Notes under the pieces: generated by a model | The model's database searches: none | What the model was told of the DNA's origin: nothing | The model's input: only the letters and a program-made list of their open reading frames with translations | NCBI GenBank assembly: GCA_947498815.1 | Contig: CANMLU010000014.1 | Location: 1-64,000 of the forward strand | Length of the DNA stretch: 64,000 nt | Reading direction: 5' to 3' | Source: an uncultured Aquimarina sp. | GTDB taxonomy: Bacteria > Bacteroidota > Bacteroidia > Flavobacteriales > Flavobacteriaceae | Translations under genes and position numbers: made by a program | Shown here: positions 1-12,758 of the stretch, one piece after another | Numbering within the stretch: position 1 is the stretch's first letter | Layout of the letters: each line of letters starts with the position of its first letter

Positions 1-3000
1 TCATCGATCGTATCCGGGGTGGTAGGTACCACAACGGTACCTGCAGTAGCTCCCGCAGCAATCGTAATCTGAACATCCGTAGTCGTATAATCTGTACTGC
101 CTGCCGTACCATTGGTCAGCGTAAAGGTCAGTGTAATATCATTAGCACTCGCATTGCTTAGCGTTACAGGGAAGCTCATATTACCGCCTTCTGTCACACT
201 CGCATCAGCAATCGTAACATCTGGAGCATTATCATCATCATTGATCGTACCGGTAGCCATAGTTCCGGCTACATCCAATGTATAAGTCTCATCTATTTCA
301 TCTATAGTATCATCCTGACCACCATTAGTTACCGTAAAGCTGGTGACTCCAGCTGGAATAATTACACTATCTCCAGTACCATTTAATGTAACACCATTAC
401 TAAAAGTTGGTGGGGTATCGTAATCCGCAGTTACCGTAGCGGTAACATCCGTAATACTGAAGGCATACGTTTCTACTGAAGCACTAGATCCATTTAAAGT
501 AACAGTATGAACTAAATCGGTACCTTCAGTCTCAGTTGCATCACTCACACTAATTAATCGCTGAGTTGTACAAAAAGAAATATCATGTATAGCATAACCT
601 TGATCACTTGGATTACTAGCAGCCGTAATATCACCTGAGCTAGCTATTATCTCTATCCTATCTATATTGGCATCAAAAGCAACTAATAAATTTGCATTTG
701 GGTTGGTGCTTCCATTTCCTATTATACCTGTAGCTGTATTTCCATTAATACTATATGCATTTCCTTCTGAAATTAAAATAGGTAATACTGGTGTTCCATT
801 TAAATATCCAACTATAGTAACCTGATCCGAATAACTAAGACCTCCTCCTGCATCTAAATCAAAGATTCTAAAAGATAAATCAGTAACACCAACTCCTGGG
901 GTACCAATATCTATGGTATTGGTTAACGTCTGATTATTATTCGCGAAATTTATAAAATAACGTAATCCATATTGTGCTGGGCTCAAACCGCCGGTAAAAC
1001 CATTATTAACCGCAGTATCAAAACTTTCCATAGCTCCAATATCCCCAGAAAAAGAAAATGTCAAGTCTACGCCACTGGTACTCGTTAAAGTTTGGGCAGC
1101 TGTTGTATTGGTCCAATCTCCCGCGGAAGAATAATTATCCCAATCTAAAACATCACTTACATCATTACATGTTAAGTCTGGTAAGGCGCCTCCTGTTCCT
1201 AATACTGGTACTGGAATCACTTCGGCTTCATCATCATCTATAGGATTTGCATCTCCATCCAAACCATCATCAACAGTTATACCATTGGTTCCACCAGAAC
1301 CTGGTACAGAATCAGGATCATATTGATCAGAAGAAGTTATTTCGGCAGTATTTTGGTAATTACCACTAACTAAAGGTGCAGCTGAGATAACTAATGTGGC
1401 AGAATTTGTGTTTGTAATAGCTCCAACATTCCAGATTCCCGTAATGCTATCATATGTTCCTTGAGAAGGTGTTGAAGAAACAAACTGATAACCATTTGGC
1501 AACTGATCTAAAATATTAATACCTGTAGCATCATCAGGACCATTATTTGTAACTTCAATTGTAAAGTCCATGGCAAACCCAAAAAGTGGTGCCATAGTAC
1601 TTGCTATTTTTGTGATAGACAAATCAGATATTTCTCTTACCACAACTACTGCAGTAGCAGTGTCACAATTAGATTGAAATGTATTTTCACATATAGTATA
1701 TGTATAGTTGTAAGTCCCTGGAGTTGTTCCTGCTGCTACCGTGATTGTACCATCAGCATTCATCGTAATACTACCAGTTGCAGGACTTGGTGCAGTGCCA
1801 GGTGTTAATGTTATATCACCAGGATTTAACACAATTCCATTTAATGTATCATTTCCTAAAACACTGGTGGTATTACCTCCTGCTATTCCTCCTATTATAG
1901 TCGCACTAAAATCGTCATCTATAGCATCCAGAAAATTTGTGTAGAATTGTCTATTACAGTTTAAGAAGATTCTAGCATCTTCTAAAAAGATATTTTTGGC
2001 CCCTGCAATAAGGGATAACGTATTTGTAACATTACCTGAAGAATCATAAACATCTGCGGCTCCTAAGAATGGGTTGTAATATACAACTGTTCCTGAATCA
2101 CCAGCCATACTTCTATTAAGAGGTCCAGTGAAAGATCCTTCAAGATTCAATGTCACTTGATTCGTTTGCCAAATTTCTGTAACCCCAGTTGTTGAATTAT
2201 ATAGTACTGTTCTATTACCTTCAGAAGATAATTGATCAAAACCAGTAGCTCTGGTTGTAGAATCAATTAAGGTTTCTGAAGTTCCGTTTGTTTCGTATAG
2301 AGAAAGTAATCCTGTAAAACTGTCATATAATGTTATCCTAGGACTACCACTATTATTTTCAATACCTGCCAAAGATCCTGTAGGAGCCATAAAAGTATCG
2401 AAAACCGTTCCATAAGGAGAGGTATTCCCCGATAAATCATATACTCCAACATTTCCATTGGTGCCATCATAAACAACAGCATAACCATCCTCGGTCACAA
2501 AACTTGTTCCTCCGGTAATTGCATTAAAAGTACCTAATATACTACCATTACTTCCATTAATAACTGTTACAACTCCAGTAGCCCTATCATAATAATAAGC
2601 ACCGGAAAAACCTCCTTCAATATCATTATTAAACAACTGATCCGATAAAGGATCCGCTGCATTATACGTATTGAGTAAAGTTCCTGATAAATCATAATGA
2701 TTAGTATTAGGGCTTAAAGTACAAGATACATCTGCAATTGGTATTTCTACTATTAAAGTTATATCTGCAGTGTTACAGTTACTTGAATTCGCAGTTTCGC
2801 ATATTTGATACGTTACGGTATAAGGTCCCGGTGTAGCACCAGCAGGGATCGAAATAGTTCCATCAACAGCACTAATTGTAACTCCTGTTAATCCACCAGC
2901 ATTGGTTATAGTTGGTGTAACATCTACTGGCAAAAATGAAGAACCATTTATCGTATCATTTGTATATGTTGTAGATGTATTATTTCCCGGAAGCGCACTA

Positions 3001-5570
3001 AGGGCATCATCGTTGGCTATAATTATATTGTTAACGGACAACAGAGCATTGTTTGATGTAACTCCTGAACCGCAGACATAAGAAGTACTAGTAACTATGA
3101 CTCTATATAAGTTTCCATTATCAGCAGCAGCAACATTAGTCAAATTCAAAGTAGCGGTATCACTTCCTGTATAAATATCTGTAGTATTTGCTGGATCTAT
3201 ATCTACAAATCCGCTTCCTGTATTTACTTGCCATTGATATGCCAAATCGTTCCCTGTGGCTGTTACTACAAACGAAGTATTGTCTCCCACATTTACACTT
3301 TGATTTGTTGGTTGACCTGCAGCAGCAATTACCGGGATTGCTCCCGCTGTTATAACGTCTATACTAGTTCCTGTATACCCTCCTTGAGAGGTTACTCGAC
3401 CATTTGCATCAACAGAAACAGGAGAACTTCCTAAAAGCCCGTCATCATCTGGATCTGTATACCCTGCCTCAATAGTATCGGCACATCCATCATTATCACT
3501 ATCTGTATCAAATTGATTAGCTATACCATCACCATCAGAGTCTGTATAACAAGCAACAAATGAGGCAATTCCAGGATTATTCAGATCATGAGAATAACCC
3601 GCAGAATCATTACCAGATCCACTGTTTGCAGTATTCGAATATGTTAATGTAAACGAAGAAACATCATTAAATTTCAACAAAACAGCATCATCATTCGTAT
3701 CATTCTCTGTTGTACCAGTAAAAATAAGATCGCTTCCTGAATATGTTAAATTAATATTAGTTGTAGCGGTTAAACCAAAACCTATTATTTCATTTTGGTC
3801 TACTCTTACTGTTTCGGTTCTTACTCCATCCAAATCGGCTATCAACATATCAAAATCTGCAGTAGTCGGATTTGTTGTTCCAAAATCAAAAACCTCCCAA
3901 AGTACAGTGGTAGAACCAATATCTCTATTCTGAACTCTTGGATCATCTCCATTAAAAGTCCATCTTACATTAGGTACTGTAGTAGCTGTTATTGTACCTC
4001 TTAGGCTATAAATATTATTATTTCCAGAATCTATAAGTGTGTAGGTAGAAGAATCTCCTACACCTTGATTTTGTATGTCTGGAGTAGAATTTGTTCCTAG
4101 TAACTCGCCACTAAATACTGGGCCAGAATAATTTGAAAAGCAATTTTCATCAGTATCCAAAATACCATCGTTATCATCATCGTCATCACAAATATCACCC
4201 ACTTGATCTCCATCATTATCTCCTTGATTAACATTTGAAGTTGTTGGGCAATTATCAGATTCATCCAATATACCGTCTCCATCGGTATCACCAAGGCATA
4301 CATCAAAAAATACAATTTGTTGAGAGAAGTTATATCCCTGTTGGCACCCTCCTGGTATCGCTATCGATAGAAAACTAGGTGCGACGGTAGAACTAACAGT
4401 ATTAGGGTTACTTAAATAGTTTAACGTTGTAGAAAATCTCAATGAGATATATAAGTTATCATCAGGTCCCAGTTGTAAACCAGAAACTACGTTATTTGCG
4501 TTTAAGGCTGTAGAAAAATTATCTCCTAGAATATGTACATGAAGTAATGAATCCCAACCTGTATTTTGGCTATTGAATGTATACGAAGTTTGATGGCCAA
4601 AAAATAATCTTGAACCATCTGGCGAAAACTCTACACTATACCCTGTTACTGTATCTACTGTTGAAGATATCGGTACTTTTGTCCATGCACCAATAGTACC
4701 TGCATCCGGATCCCAATCGGCATACCAAATACCACCAGCCAATGTACTTCCACCACCTTCAATTGCGATGGCTATTTTATCATTTTGCGGTGAAAATCTT
4801 ATCGTACCACGCTCACCCCTTCTTGCTAGATTAGCGGGAAGTGGGATAGAAATATCAGGGTTATTGCTTCTAGCCGCCGAAAGTAAATTATTTTTATCTA
4901 CCTCCCAAAGTTTTATAGACGCAGCGCAATTTGATGTACAATTAACATCATCATTTCCAATTGCCGTTAGCCAGGCTCCACAATTACCGGCATTATTAGT
5001 TCCAAAAATTGCTTCGGTATTGGCATTGAGAAGTACGTTGTTTTTACTTATTACTGTTTTTGAAGGAATATCTACAATAGTATAATATGCGGTTCCTTGT
5101 TCTAATTCATCACTTCCATCACCATGTATCACATATACTTGCTGCGCGTTAGTATTGGGCACGGGCATTACAGATGCCATTTGTGTTCTTGTACCATTTG
5201 TTAACAGTCCTGTTCCCGAGATATACGGTGTACCTGTATTATCAACAACTCTACCATTATCAACAAAAAATACTAAATCACCTGTAGTGGGGTCACTCCA
5301 GGTTGCGGTCGCCTCTGTAGCTGGAACCGCCGCTCCAGATGTCGGGCCACATGTAACTGTAATAGGAGTGGTTCTAAAATCGATAAGATAACCTTCACCA
5401 TTCCACCAGTTCGCTCCAACCGTTTGGCCGAAAGATATCGCAGATAGTAGTGTAAATAATATAAAAAGAACTCCCAGCCTAAGTAGGTTGTTCCTTTTAT
5501 ATTTATTCACATCATTTTCTTGAGCATATATCTTAGATATACACCCGGAGATTGGGGTAATTTTATTCAT
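1..5570 (-). CDS. Giant secreted adhesin-like protein, N-terminal 1856 residues (3' end outside window)
   Basis: One frame stays open from the ATG at 5570 to the window edge. It has a hydrophobic signal segment at about residues 29-48 ending in SFGQ, a beta-propeller-like region (about 50-420) and aspartate-rich thrombospondin type 3 calcium-binding repeats (about 427-485, [15 protein letters not shown]). Ig-like segments follow, then a second repetitive region (about 950-1190, units with YD..TG), a DUF11 domain (about 1310-1400, [12 protein letters not shown]) and Calx-beta-like domains (about 1670-1855, [12 protein letters not shown]). This is the usual layout of flavobacterial T9SS cargo involved in adhesion or gliding. 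The sorting domain would lie beyond the window and is not seen. The ATG gives a long n-region. A GTG at 5510 (residue 21) would give a more ordinary signal peptide. Ligand and exact function are unknown. Confidence 0.85.
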   Translation of the reverse strand, partial: MNKITPISGCISKIYAQENDVNKYKRNNLLRLGVLFILFTLLSAISFGQTVGANWWNGEGYLIDFRTTPITVTCGPTSGAAVPATEATATWSDPTTGDLVFFVDNGRVVDNTGTPYISGTGLLTNGTRTQMASVMPVPNTNAQQVYVIHGDGSDELEQGTAYYTIVDIPSKTVISKNNVLLNANTEAIFGTNNAGNCGAWLTAIGNDDVNCTSNCAASIKLWEVDKNNLLSAARSNNPDISIPLPANLARRGERGTIRFSPQNDKIAIAIEGGGSTLAGGIWYADWDPDAGTIGAWTKVPISSTVDTVTGYSVEFSPDGSRLFFGHQTSYTFNSQNTGWDSLLHVHILGDNFSTALNANNVVSGLQLGPDDNLYISLRFSTTLNYLSNPNTVSSTVAPSFLSIAIPGGCQQGYNFSQQIVFFDVCLGDTDGDGILDESDNCPTTSNVNQGDNDGDQVGDICDDDDDNDGILDTDENCFSNYSGPVFSGELLGTNSTPDIQNQGVGDSSTYTLIDSGNNNIYSLRGTITATTVPNVRWTFNGDDPRVQNRDIGSTTVLWEVFDFGTTNPTTADFDMLIADLDGVRTETVRVDQNEIIGFGLTATTNINLTYSGSDLIFTGTTENDTNDDAVLLKFNDVSSFTLTYSNTANSGSGNDSAGYSHDLNNPGIASFVACYTDSDGDGIANQFDTDSDNDGCADTIEAGYTDPDDDGLLGSSPVSVDANGRVTSQGGYTGTSIDVITAGAIPVIAAAGQPTNQSVNVGDNTSFVVTATGNDLAYQWQVNTGSGFVDIDPANTTDIYTGSDTATLNLTNVAAADNGNLYRVIVTSTSYVCGSGVTSNNALLSVNNIIIANDDALSALPGNNTSTTYTNDTINGSSFLPVDVTPTITNAGGLTGVTISAVDGTISIPAGATPGPYTVTYQICETANSSNCNTADITLIVEIPIADVSCTLSPNTNHYDLSGTLLNTYNAADPLSDQLFNNDIEGGFSGAYYYDRATGVVTVINGSNGSILGTFNAITGGTSFVTEDGYAVVYDGTNGNVGVYDLSGNTSPYGTVFDTFMAPTGSLAGIENNSGSPRITLYDSFTGLLSLYETNGTSETLIDSTTRATGFDQLSSEGNRTVLYNSTTGVTEIWQTNQVTLNLEGSFTGPLNRSMAGDSGTVVYYNPFLGAADVYDSSGNVTNTLSLIAGAKNIFLEDARIFLNCNRQFYTNFLDAIDDDFSATIIGGIAGGNTTSVLGNDTLNGIVLNPGDITLTPGTAPSPATGSITMNADGTITVAAGTTPGTYNYTYTICENTFQSNCDTATAVVVVREISDLSITKIASTMAPLFGFAMDFTIEVTNNGPDDATGINILDQLPNGYQFVSSTPSQGTYDSITGIWNVGAITNTNSATLVISAAPLVSGNYQNTAEITSSDQYDPDSVPGSGGTNGITVDDGLDGDANPIDDDEAEVIPVPVLGTGGALPDLTCNDVSDVLDWDNYSSAGDWTNTTAAQTLTSTSGVDLTFSFSGDIGAMESFDTAVNNGFTGGLSPAQYGLRYFINFANNNQTLTNTIDIGTPGVGVTDLSFRIFDLDAGGGLSYSDQVTIVGYLNGTPVLPILISEGNAYSINGNTATGIIGNGSTNPNANLLVAFDANIDRIEIIASSGDITAASNPSDQGYAIHDISFCTTQRLISVSDATETEGTDLVHTVTLNGSSASVETYAFSITDVTATVTADYDTPPTFSNGVTLNGTGDSVIIPAGVTSFTVTNGGQDDTIDEIDETYTLDVAGTMATGTINDDDNAPDVTIADASVTEGGNMSFPVTLSNASANDITLTFTLTNGTAGSTDYTTTDVQITIAAGATAGTVVVPTTPDTID

Positions 5571-5649
5571 ATTGACAATGTGTTTACAATAATATTCGCG
5601 AAAACTGTTAGGGGTAGTTATCGAGAACCGTTTATAAAACTATACATTA

Positions 5650-5687
5650 CAAAGTTAAAAACTTATTAGTGCTACGGTTAAACCGTA
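5650..5687 (-). promoter_or_regulatory. Promoter of the adhesin gene with an upstream palindrome
   Basis: On the minus strand TAACTTTG (5650-5657) matches the Bacteroidetes -7 consensus TAnnTTTG and would start a leader of about 70 nt before the ATG at 5570. A palindrome, TACGGTT-T-AACCGTA (5673-5687), lies 16-30 bp upstream of the -7 box, where the -33 element should be, so it may be an operator. The motif match is seen; the regulatory role is inferred. Confidence 0.5.
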
Positions 5688-6137
5688 ATATTATAATATC
5701 AAAACTAAGTAAATTAATTCATTTTCTATATCATTTTCTTGACTTTTTTCTAAATTTTATCGATTAAGTGTATTATTTCACCGATAAATTGCATTTACTT
5801 TTAAACCCTTATCTTCATACCTCTAAGGGTATCTATTTCCATTAATCTCTTTATTTACTGCATCTAACAAGCTTTTCGAGTGAAATAAACTTCATTAAAA
5901 TCAATATTTATAAATTTTTAAACAAATATTTATAAATTCATATTTTTCAAGTACTTAACGAAGTAAATATACCTTAAATTTAACAATTTTAACATTTTTT
6001 CTTATGGTTTTCCGTAAAAAATTCGTCTAAAATCATCATTTATCGATAAAGAACATTTACAAAATTCGCGTACTATTGTCATTCTACCATAACGATTCTT
6101 ACGTTACACGATCTTATCATATTGTATATTTAAGTAC

Positions 6138-6145
6138 TATATTTG
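6138..6145 (+). promoter_or_regulatory. -7 promoter element of prfC
   Basis: TATATTTG fits TAnnTTTG and lies 21 bp before the ATG at 6167, implying a leader of roughly 15 nt. No clear -33 TTTG is present at the right distance. Its position over the alternative TTG codon at 6143 argues that translation starts at 6167. Confidence 0.5.
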
Positions 6146-6166
6146 CATCCTCATTTGATATATTGT

Positions 6167-7753
6167 ATGAAATTTACAGAAGAAATAGGCAGAAGAAGAA
6201 CTTTTGGAATTATCTCACACCCGGATGCCGGTAAGACAACTTTAACCGAAAAATTGTTGCTTTTTGGAGGGGCTATTCAAGAAGCCGGTGCCGTAAAATC
6301 TAACAAGATTAAAAAAGGTGCAACGAGTGATTTTATGGAAATTGAGCGGCAACGTGGGATATCTGTGGCTACCTCGGTCCTAGCCTTTGAATATCAAGGA
6401 ATTAAAATAAATATTCTGGATACTCCAGGACACAAGGATTTTGCTGAAGATACCTTTAGAACGTTAACCGCTGTCGATAGTGTAATTGTTGTTATTGATG
6501 TAGCCAAAGGTGTAGAGGAACAAACCGAAAAATTAGTTTCGGTATGTAGAATGAGAAATATTCCGATGATTGTGTTTATCAATAAGTTGGATCGCGAGGG
6601 TAAAGACGCTTTTGAACTTCTAGATGAAATTGAACAAAAATTAGGTCTTACCGTAACTCCACTTAGCTTTCCGATTGGAATGGGTTATGATTTTAAAGGA
6701 ATTTATAATATTTGGGAGAGAAATATCAACCTTTTTAGTGGAGACAGCAGAAAGAATATTGAAGAAACTATTGAGATTTCGGACTTATCCTCTCAAGAAC
6801 TCAATACTACTATTGGAGATGATGCTGCACAAACATTACGCGAGGAACTTGAATTGGTCGAGGGTATCTATCCGAAATTTAATCAAGAGGATTACCAACA
6901 AGGAGAACTACAACCCGTATTTTTTGGTTCTGCTTTAAACAATTTTGGTGTTCGAGAATTATTAGATTGTTTTGTTAAAATTGCTCCTACTCCGAGGGCC
7001 AAAGAAAGCGATATTCGTTTGGTTAAACCAGATGAAAAAGATTTTACCGGGTTTGTATTTAAAATACATGCGAATATGGATCCAAAACATAGAGACCGAT
7101 TGGCATTTATAAAAATTGTTTCTGGTACTTTTGAAAGAAATGTACCTTATTTACATACCAGACACAATAAGAAACTAAAGTTTTCTAGTCCAAATGCGTT
7201 TTTTGCAGAGAAAAAAGAAATTGTAGACATCTCATATCCAGGAGATATTGTTGGATTGCATGACACTGGAAATTTCAAGATCGGAGATACCCTTACCAAA
7301 GGAGAGATTTTGCATTACAAAGGTATTCCTAGTTTTTCACCAGAACATTTTAGATACATTAACAATGCAGACCCCATGAAATCTAAACAATTGGCCAAAG
7401 GAATAGACCAATTAATGGATGAAGGTGTTGCGCAATTATTTACTTTAGAATTAAACGGAAGAAAAGTTATTGGCACCGTGGGAGCATTACAATATGAAGT
7501 AATCCAATACAGACTTGAGCATGAATATGGAGCCAAATGCACCTATGAAAATTTAAATGTTCATAAGGCTTGTTGGGTAGATCCAGAAGATTTGGATAAT
7601 GAAGAGTTTAAAGATTTTAAACGTGTAAAAAATAAATTTTTGGCAAAAGATAAACAAGGTCAATTAGTTTTTCTTGCCGATTCTTCTTTTAGTTTACAGA
7701 TGACGCAGCAAAAATATCCATCAATTCAATTCCATTTTACTTCGGAGTTCTAA
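6167..7753 (+). CDS. prfC: Peptide chain release factor 3 (RF3)
   Basis: A 528-residue translational GTPase that removes RF1/RF2 from the ribosome after peptide release. The P-loop HPDAGKTT lies at residues 18-25, followed by the switch-II motif DTPGHKDF and the guanine-specificity motif NKLD. The N-terminus GRRRTFGIISHPDAGKTT is characteristic of RF3 rather than EF-G, and the length is normal (E. coli RF3 is about 529). I start it at ATG 6167. A TTG 24 bp upstream is in frame but overlaps the -7 promoter box. It is monocistronic, flanked by the divergent adhesin and a strong terminator. Confidence 0.95.
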   Translation: MKFTEEIGRRRTFGIISHPDAGKTTLTEKLLLFGGAIQEAGAVKSNKIKKGATSDFMEIERQRGISVATSVLAFEYQGIKINILDTPGHKDFAEDTFRTLTAVDSVIVVIDVAKGVEEQTEKLVSVCRMRNIPMIVFINKLDREGKDAFELLDEIEQKLGLTVTPLSFPIGMGYDFKGIYNIWERNINLFSGDSRKNIEETIEISDLSSQELNTTIGDDAAQTLREELELVEGIYPKFNQEDYQQGELQPVFFGSALNNFGVRELLDCFVKIAPTPRAKESDIRLVKPDEKDFTGFVFKIHANMDPKHRDRLAFIKIVSGTFERNVPYLHTRHNKKLKFSSPNAFFAEKKEIVDISYPGDIVGLHDTGNFKIGDTLTKGEILHYKGIPSFSPEHFRYINNADPMKSKQLAKGIDQLMDEGVAQLFTLELNGRKVIGTVGALQYEVIQYRLEHEYGAKCTYENLNVHKACWVDPEDLDNEEFKDFKRVKNKFLAKDKQGQLVFLADSSFSLQMTQQKYPSIQFHFTSEF

Positions 7754-7817
7754 AACTAATTTAAGCAGGTTTAAAGAACTTTTTACCTACTATTCAAAGA
7801 ATATAACAAAACATTAA

Positions 7818-7855
7818 AAAAACCGATTAAAATAACGTTATTTTAATCGGTTTTT
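7818..7855. terminator. Bidirectional terminator between prfC and the DUF3467 gene
   Basis: A perfect inverted repeat with 19-bp arms centred on AACGTT. The plus strand continues with a T-rich run and the minus strand with A-derived T tracts, so it can end both convergent transcripts. Confidence 0.85.
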
Positions 7856-7966
7856 GTTTTTTTTATAATCAAAAACTATAATTTTTTGATACACAATAAA
7901 CATATTCTATATAAAAACTTCAAAACAAATTGTTGTAGTTTTTGCGTATTATATAACTATTTATAT

Positions 7967-8281
7967 CTAGGCTTCACCTGTTGGTCCAAAATTCATAGGA
8001 ATTGGAGGTTGCTCATAATCCTTAATCTCACCATGTGCAGATTCGAACCTATTTACATTATCATTGAGTGCTTTTAAAAGCCTTTTGGCATGTTGTGGAG
8101 TCAAAATAATTCTACTCTTGACTTTACTCTTTGGTCTACCTGGCATGATATTTACAAAATCAACTACAAACTCTGACACTGAATGATTAATGATTGCAAG
8201 GTTACTATATATTCCATCCGCAACGGTTTCATCTAGCTCAATATTTAACTGATTTTGTTTTTGATTCTTATTTTCCGCCAT
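7967..8281 (-). CDS. DUF3467 family protein
   Basis: A 104-residue soluble protein with no signal peptide. The central segment (GIYSNLAIINHSVSEFVVDF, then IILTPQHAKRLLKAL) matches the DUF3467 family, small proteins of unknown function. In Bacteroidetes this family commonly lies directly after rpoC, as here, 71 bp downstream. A hairpin terminator lies between the two, so expression probably depends on read-through or a weak own promoter. The conserved position hints at a link with transcription, but that is inference. Confidence 0.85.
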   Translation of the reverse strand: MAENKNQKQNQLNIELDETVADGIYSNLAIINHSVSEFVVDFVNIMPGRPKSKVKSRIILTPQHAKRLLKALNDNVNRFESAHGEIKDYEQPPIPMNFGPTGEA

Positions 8282-8323
8282 ATTAAGTTTTTTTTATTTT
8301 TCAGAATCCATTCTAAAAAAGAA

Positions 8324-8345
8324 AGCCTGCCTAAAAAGGCAGGCT
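8324..8345 (-). terminator. Intrinsic terminator after rpoC
   Basis: A 9-bp stem (AGCCTGCCT / AGGCAGGCT) with a 4-nt loop, followed on the minus strand by TTTCTTTTTT. It lies immediately after the rpoC stop and upstream of the DUF3467 gene. Confidence 0.8.
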
Positions 8346-8352
8346 CTAATCT

Positions 8353-11300
8353 TTAGTTATAATTAACTTCTTGTCGTTGTTCCATTCGGTCTTCAAACTC
8401 TTCTTTCGACCCTACAATAATAGTTTCATAGTCTCTCATTCCTGTTCCTGCTGGGATTCTGTGTCCAACAATAACATTCTCTTTAAGACCTTCTAGTGTA
8501 TCAACTTTACCGCTTACGGCAGCTTCGTTTAATACTTTTGTAGTTTCCTGGAAGGATGCAGCCGAGATAAATGACTTAGTTTGTAGCGAAGCTCTAGTAA
8601 TACCTTGTAGTATTGGAGTCGCGGTAGCAGGAGTTACATCTCTTGCAACAACTAAGTTTTTATCTTCTCTTCGTAAAACAGAATTTTCGTCTCTCAAATC
8701 ACGCGGAGAAATTATTTGTCCTGCTTTAAGATTTTCACTATCTCCAGCTTCTTCAACAACCTTCATTCCAAATATTGAGTCATTTTCTTCAATAAAATCG
8801 GATTTATGAACCAATTGGTTTTCTAGGAAAATAGTATCTCCTGGATCTTGAATTCTTACTTTACGCATCATCTGTCTAACAACAACTTCAAAATGCTTAT
8901 CATTAATCTTCACACCTTGTAGTCGATATACTTCTTGTACTTCGTTAACAAGATACTGTTGTACAGCTGAAGGACCTTTGATTTTAAGAATATCTTCTGG
9001 CGTAGTTGAACCATCCGAAAGTGGCATTCCTGCACGTACATAATCATTCTCTTGAACAAGAATTTGATTAGAAAGTTTAACAAGATACTTTTTAATCTCA
9101 CCAAGTCTTGATTCAACGATTATTTCACGGTTACCACGTTTAATTTTACCAAATGATACTACACCATCGATTTCACTTACTACAGCAGGGTTTGATGGAT
9201 TACGCGCTTCGAATAATTCGGTCACCCTTGGAAGACCTCCTGTAATATCACCAGCTTTAGCGGATTTACGAGGAATCTTAACCAGGATCTTACCTACCTT
9301 AATCTTATCATTATCATCAATCATTAAGTGAGCTCCTACTGGAAGGTTATATGAGCGTAATACTTCATCACCTTTACCCATTACATGAAGTGTAGGTATC
9401 TTTTTCTTATCACGTGATTCAGAAATTACTTTTTCCTGGAAACCAGTTTGTTCATCAATTTCTACCTGATATGTAATCCCTTGTTCAATGTTTTCATATT
9501 TTACTTTACCAGCAAATTCTGAAATGATAACTCCATTATATGGATCCCACTGACATATTACATGATCTTCTTGAACCTTATCACCATCTTTGATGAATAA
9601 TTGAGATCCGTAAGGGATTAAATTTGTACTTAAAACAATTTTAGTCTTAGGATCTATTACTTTAACTTCCGAGGTACGAGAAATTACTACATCAATTTCT
9701 TTTCCGTCGGCGTCTTCACCTTTAACAGTTTTAAGTTCTTCTATTTCGGCCTTACCGGCAAACTTAGATTTTAATTGATTTTCTTCAGAAATGTTACCTG
9801 CAATACCACCTACGTGGAATGTACGTAACGTAAGCTGTGTACCAGGTTCTCCGATTGACTGTGCAGCAACAACACCTACAGCTTCACCTCGTTGCACTGT
9901 TTTACCAGTAGCAAGGTTTCGACCATAACATTTCACACAGATTCCTTTCTTTGCTTCACAAGTAAGTGCAGAACGTACTTCTACAGATTCTACAGGAGAA
10001 TTTTCTATGTTTTTTGCTGTTACATCATCAATTTCAACACCAGCTTCAACAAGAACTTCTTGTGTAAGTGGATTCACCACTTCTGTTAATGAAGTTCTAC
10101 CCACAATTCGAGCTCCAAGACCTTCAATAATCTCTTCGTTCTTTTTCAATGGTGAAACTTCAACTCCTCTTAGCGTACCACAATCTTCTATATTTACAAT
10201 AACATCTTGAGCAACATCCACTAAACGACGTGTTAAATATCCTGCATCCGCTGTTTTAAGAGCTGTATCTGCAAGACCTTTACGAGCACCGTGAGTAGAA
10301 ATAAAGTATTCAAGAATCGAAAGTCCTTCTTTAAAGTTAGAAAGAATCGGGTTTTCAATAATTTCACCACCTGCAGAACTAGCTTTCTTCGGTTTTGCCA
10401 TTAATCCACGCATTCCTGTAAGCTGACGAATCTGTTCTTTAGATCCCCTTGCTCCAGAGTCAAGCATCATATATACAGAGTTAAATCCTTGTTGATCTTC
10501 TCTGATTCGTTTCATTGATAGCTCTGTAAGGTTAGCATTTGTAGATGTCCAGATATCAATTACCTGATTATAACGTTCGTTATTGGTAATAAGACCCATA
10601 TTATAGTTTGCTACAATACCATCAACTTGTTTATTGGCACTAGCAATCATAGTATGTTTCTCTTCTGGAATAATAATATCACCTAAACTGAAAGATAACC
10701 CACCTCTAAATGCAAAATTATATCCTAGAGTTTTAATCTCATCAAGGAAAGCTGCCGTTTCTGGTACACTAGTCACTTTCAAAATATCTCCAATAATATC
10801 TCTAAGAGATTTTTTGGTTAGTACCTCATTAATATAACCTGCTTTTTCTGGAACTTTCTCATTAAATAATACCCTACCTGTAGTAGTCTCGATTATTTTG
10901 GTTACTAGTTCTCCTTCTTCATTAATATCTTTTGTACGTACTTTAATATTTGCATTAATATCAAGTCGCTTCTCATTATAAGCAATCACAACCTCTTCTG
11001 GAGAATAAAAAGTAAGATCTTCACCTTTAACAACTAAATCAGCAGTTGATCTACGAGATTTGGTCATATAATATAGACCTAATACCATATCCTGAGAAGG
11101 AACCGTTACCGGTGAACCGTTTGCTGGGTTAAGAATGTTATGTGATGCAAGCATCAATAACTGAGCTTCTAGAATTGCTTCTGGTCCTAAAGGTAAATGT
11201 ACCGCCATTTGATCTCCATCAAAATCGGCATTAAATGCTGTACATACTAATGGGTGTAATTGTATTGCTTTACCTTCAATAAGTTTTGGCTGGAAAGCCT

Positions 11301-12654
11301 GAATACCTAAACGGTGAAGCGTTGGAGCACGGTTTAGTAATACTGGATGTCCTTTAAGAACATTCTCCAAGATATCCCAAACAACAGGCTCTTTTCTGTC
11401 TATAATTTTCTTTGCAGATTTTACTGTTTTTACAATACCACGTTCGATCAATTTTCTGATCACAAATGGTTTGTATAATTCTGCAGCCATATTTTTTGGA
11501 AGACCACATTCGAACAATTTCAATTCTGGTCCAACAACGATTACAGAACGAGCAGAATAATCCACACGTTTACCTAATAAGTTTTGACGGAAACGCCCTT
11601 GTTTACCTTTTAATGAATCAGATAATGATTTCAAAGGTCTGTTTGAATCTGTCTTAACAGCAGAGGCTTTACGTGTATTATCAAACAAAGAATCTACAGA
11701 TTCCTGAAGCATACGTTTTTCATTACGTAAAATCACTTCTGGAGCTTTGATTTCCATCAAACGCTTCAAACGGTTGTTACGTATAATTACTCGACGATAT
11801 AGATCATTTAAATCTGAAGTTGCAAAACGCCCTCCATCAAGTGGCACTAATGGACGTAATTCTGGCGGAATTACTGGTACTACTTTTAGGATCATCCATT
11901 CAGGACGGTTTTCTCTATTCTTATTCGCATCACGTAACGACTCTACAACCTGAAGACGTTTTAAGGCTTCAGTTTTACGTTGTTTCGAGGTTTCGTTATT
12001 TGCTTTATGTCTTAACTCATAGGATAGTGAATCAAGATCTATTCTTCTTAAGATCTCAATAAGACACTCTGCTCCCATTTTAGCGATAAATTTATTTGGA
12101 TCAGTATCATCCAAGTATAAATTCTCTTGAGGAAGACTATCTAAGATATTCAAGTATTCTTCTTCTGTAAGGAAGTCCATTTTTTGAACTGGCTCACCCT
12201 CTTCATTTTTTGCAATACCTGGTTGGATTACTACGTAACGTTCGTAGTAAATAATCATATCCAGTTTTTTTGAAGGAAGACCTAATAAATATCCTATTTT
12301 ATTTGGTAAAGAACGGAAGTACCATATATGCGCTACTGGCACAACTAAATTAATATGTCCAACACGATCTCTACGAACTTTCTTTTCGGTAACTTCTACA
12401 CCACATCGGTCACAAACAATACCTTTGTAACGGATTCTTTTATATTTACCACAAGCACATTCAAAGTCCTTTACAGGTCCAAAAATACGCTCACAGAACA
12501 AACCATCACGTTCAGGTTTGTGGGTACGATAATTGATAGTTTCAGGTTTTAAAACTTCTCCTTGAGATGCTGCCAAAATTGACTCAGGAGATGCCAAACC
12601 AATAGAGATCTTATTAAACCTCTTTACTGTATTCTTATCATTATTTCTTGCCAT
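8353..12654 (-). CDS. rpoC: DNA-directed RNA polymerase subunit beta'
   Basis: A 1433-residue beta' subunit holding the catalytic magnesium site. The motif [12 protein letters not shown] is at about residue 476. An N-terminal zinc ribbon (CACGK...CDRCG) occupies about residues 64-85, and a second cysteine cluster ([13 protein letters not shown]) lies in the C-terminal half. The length is typical of Bacteroidetes. It follows rpoB with a 104-bp gap containing a repeat element, is the distal large gene of the ribosomal/RNA polymerase operon, and ends just before a terminator. Confidence 0.99.
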   Translation of the reverse strand: MARNNDKNTVKRFNKISIGLASPESILAASQGEVLKPETINYRTHKPERDGLFCERIFGPVKDFECACGKYKRIRYKGIVCDRCGVEVTEKKVRRDRVGHINLVVPVAHIWYFRSLPNKIGYLLGLPSKKLDMIIYYERYVVIQPGIAKNEEGEPVQKMDFLTEEEYLNILDSLPQENLYLDDTDPNKFIAKMGAECLIEILRRIDLDSLSYELRHKANNETSKQRKTEALKRLQVVESLRDANKNRENRPEWMILKVVPVIPPELRPLVPLDGGRFATSDLNDLYRRVIIRNNRLKRLMEIKAPEVILRNEKRMLQESVDSLFDNTRKASAVKTDSNRPLKSLSDSLKGKQGRFRQNLLGKRVDYSARSVIVVGPELKLFECGLPKNMAAELYKPFVIRKLIERGIVKTVKSAKKIIDRKEPVVWDILENVLKGHPVLLNRAPTLHRLGIQAFQPKLIEGKAIQLHPLVCTAFNADFDGDQMAVHLPLGPEAILEAQLLMLASHNILNPANGSPVTVPSQDMVLGLYYMTKSRRSTADLVVKGEDLTFYSPEEVVIAYNEKRLDINANIKVRTKDINEEGELVTKIIETTTGRVLFNEKVPEKAGYINEVLTKKSLRDIIGDILKVTSVPETAAFLDEIKTLGYNFAFRGGLSFSLGDIIIPEEKHTMIASANKQVDGIVANYNMGLITNNERYNQVIDIWTSTNANLTELSMKRIREDQQGFNSVYMMLDSGARGSKEQIRQLTGMRGLMAKPKKASSAGGEIIENPILSNFKEGLSILEYFISTHGARKGLADTALKTADAGYLTRRLVDVAQDVIVNIEDCGTLRGVEVSPLKKNEEIIEGLGARIVGRTSLTEVVNPLTQEVLVEAGVEIDDVTAKNIENSPVESVEVRSALTCEAKKGICVKCYGRNLATGKTVQRGEAVGVVAAQSIGEPGTQLTLRTFHVGGIAGNISEENQLKSKFAGKAEIEELKTVKGEDADGKEIDVVISRTSEVKVIDPKTKIVLSTNLIPYGSQLFIKDGDKVQEDHVICQWDPYNGVIISEFAGKVKYENIEQGITYQVEIDEQTGFQEKVISESRDKKKIPTLHVMGKGDEVLRSYNLPVGAHLMIDDNDKIKVGKILVKIPRKSAKAGDITGGLPRVTELFEARNPSNPAVVSEIDGVVSFGKIKRGNREIIVESRLGEIKKYLVKLSNQILVQENDYVRAGMPLSDGSTTPEDILKIKGPSAVQQYLVNEVQEVYRLQGVKINDKHFEVVVRQMMRKVRIQDPGDTIFLENQLVHKSDFIEENDSIFGMKVVEEAGDSENLKAGQIISPRDLRDENSVLRREDKNLVVARDVTPATATPILQGITRASLQTKSFISAASFQETTKVLNEAAVSGKVDTLEGLKENVIVGHRIPAGTGMRDYETIIVGSKEEFEDRMEQRQEVNYN

Positions 12655-12708
12655 AATATATGGTTGCTAAAGAATTATTGTAATTTAAATTTGAATAACA
12701 TTTGATAA

Positions 12709-12746
12709 CAAACTGCCTCCATCGACAAGCTCAGGATGACAGTTTG
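12709..12746. repeat. REP-like imperfect hairpin in the rpoB-rpoC gap
   Basis: Arms CAAACTG and CAGTTTG enclose TCGACAAGCTCAGGATGA. The core resembles a dispersed element seen in many Bacteroidetes genomes (TCATCCTGAGCTTGTCGA on the other strand). A related core, ACAAGCTCAG, sits in the loop of the terminator at 49862-49914. It could modulate the rpoB/rpoC ratio, but no function is shown. Confidence 0.55.
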
Positions 12747-12758
12747 ATTATTTTTATA

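Larger units (their letters stand above)
5571..6166. other. AT-rich divergent intergenic region between the adhesin and prfC
   Basis: About 600 bp without a supportable gene. Besides the two promoters listed separately it holds two direct copies of AATATTTATAAATT (5903-5916 and 5925-5938), spaced 22 bp or two helical turns apart, and a perfect 12-bp palindrome TTTATCGATAAA (6039-6050). These could be regulator sites, but no partner is identifiable. Confidence 0.4.

Noticed and set aside
6143-6166. A TTG codon extending RF3 by eight residues
   Set aside because: It overlaps the -7 promoter box, and the family N-terminus starts at the ATG at 6167.
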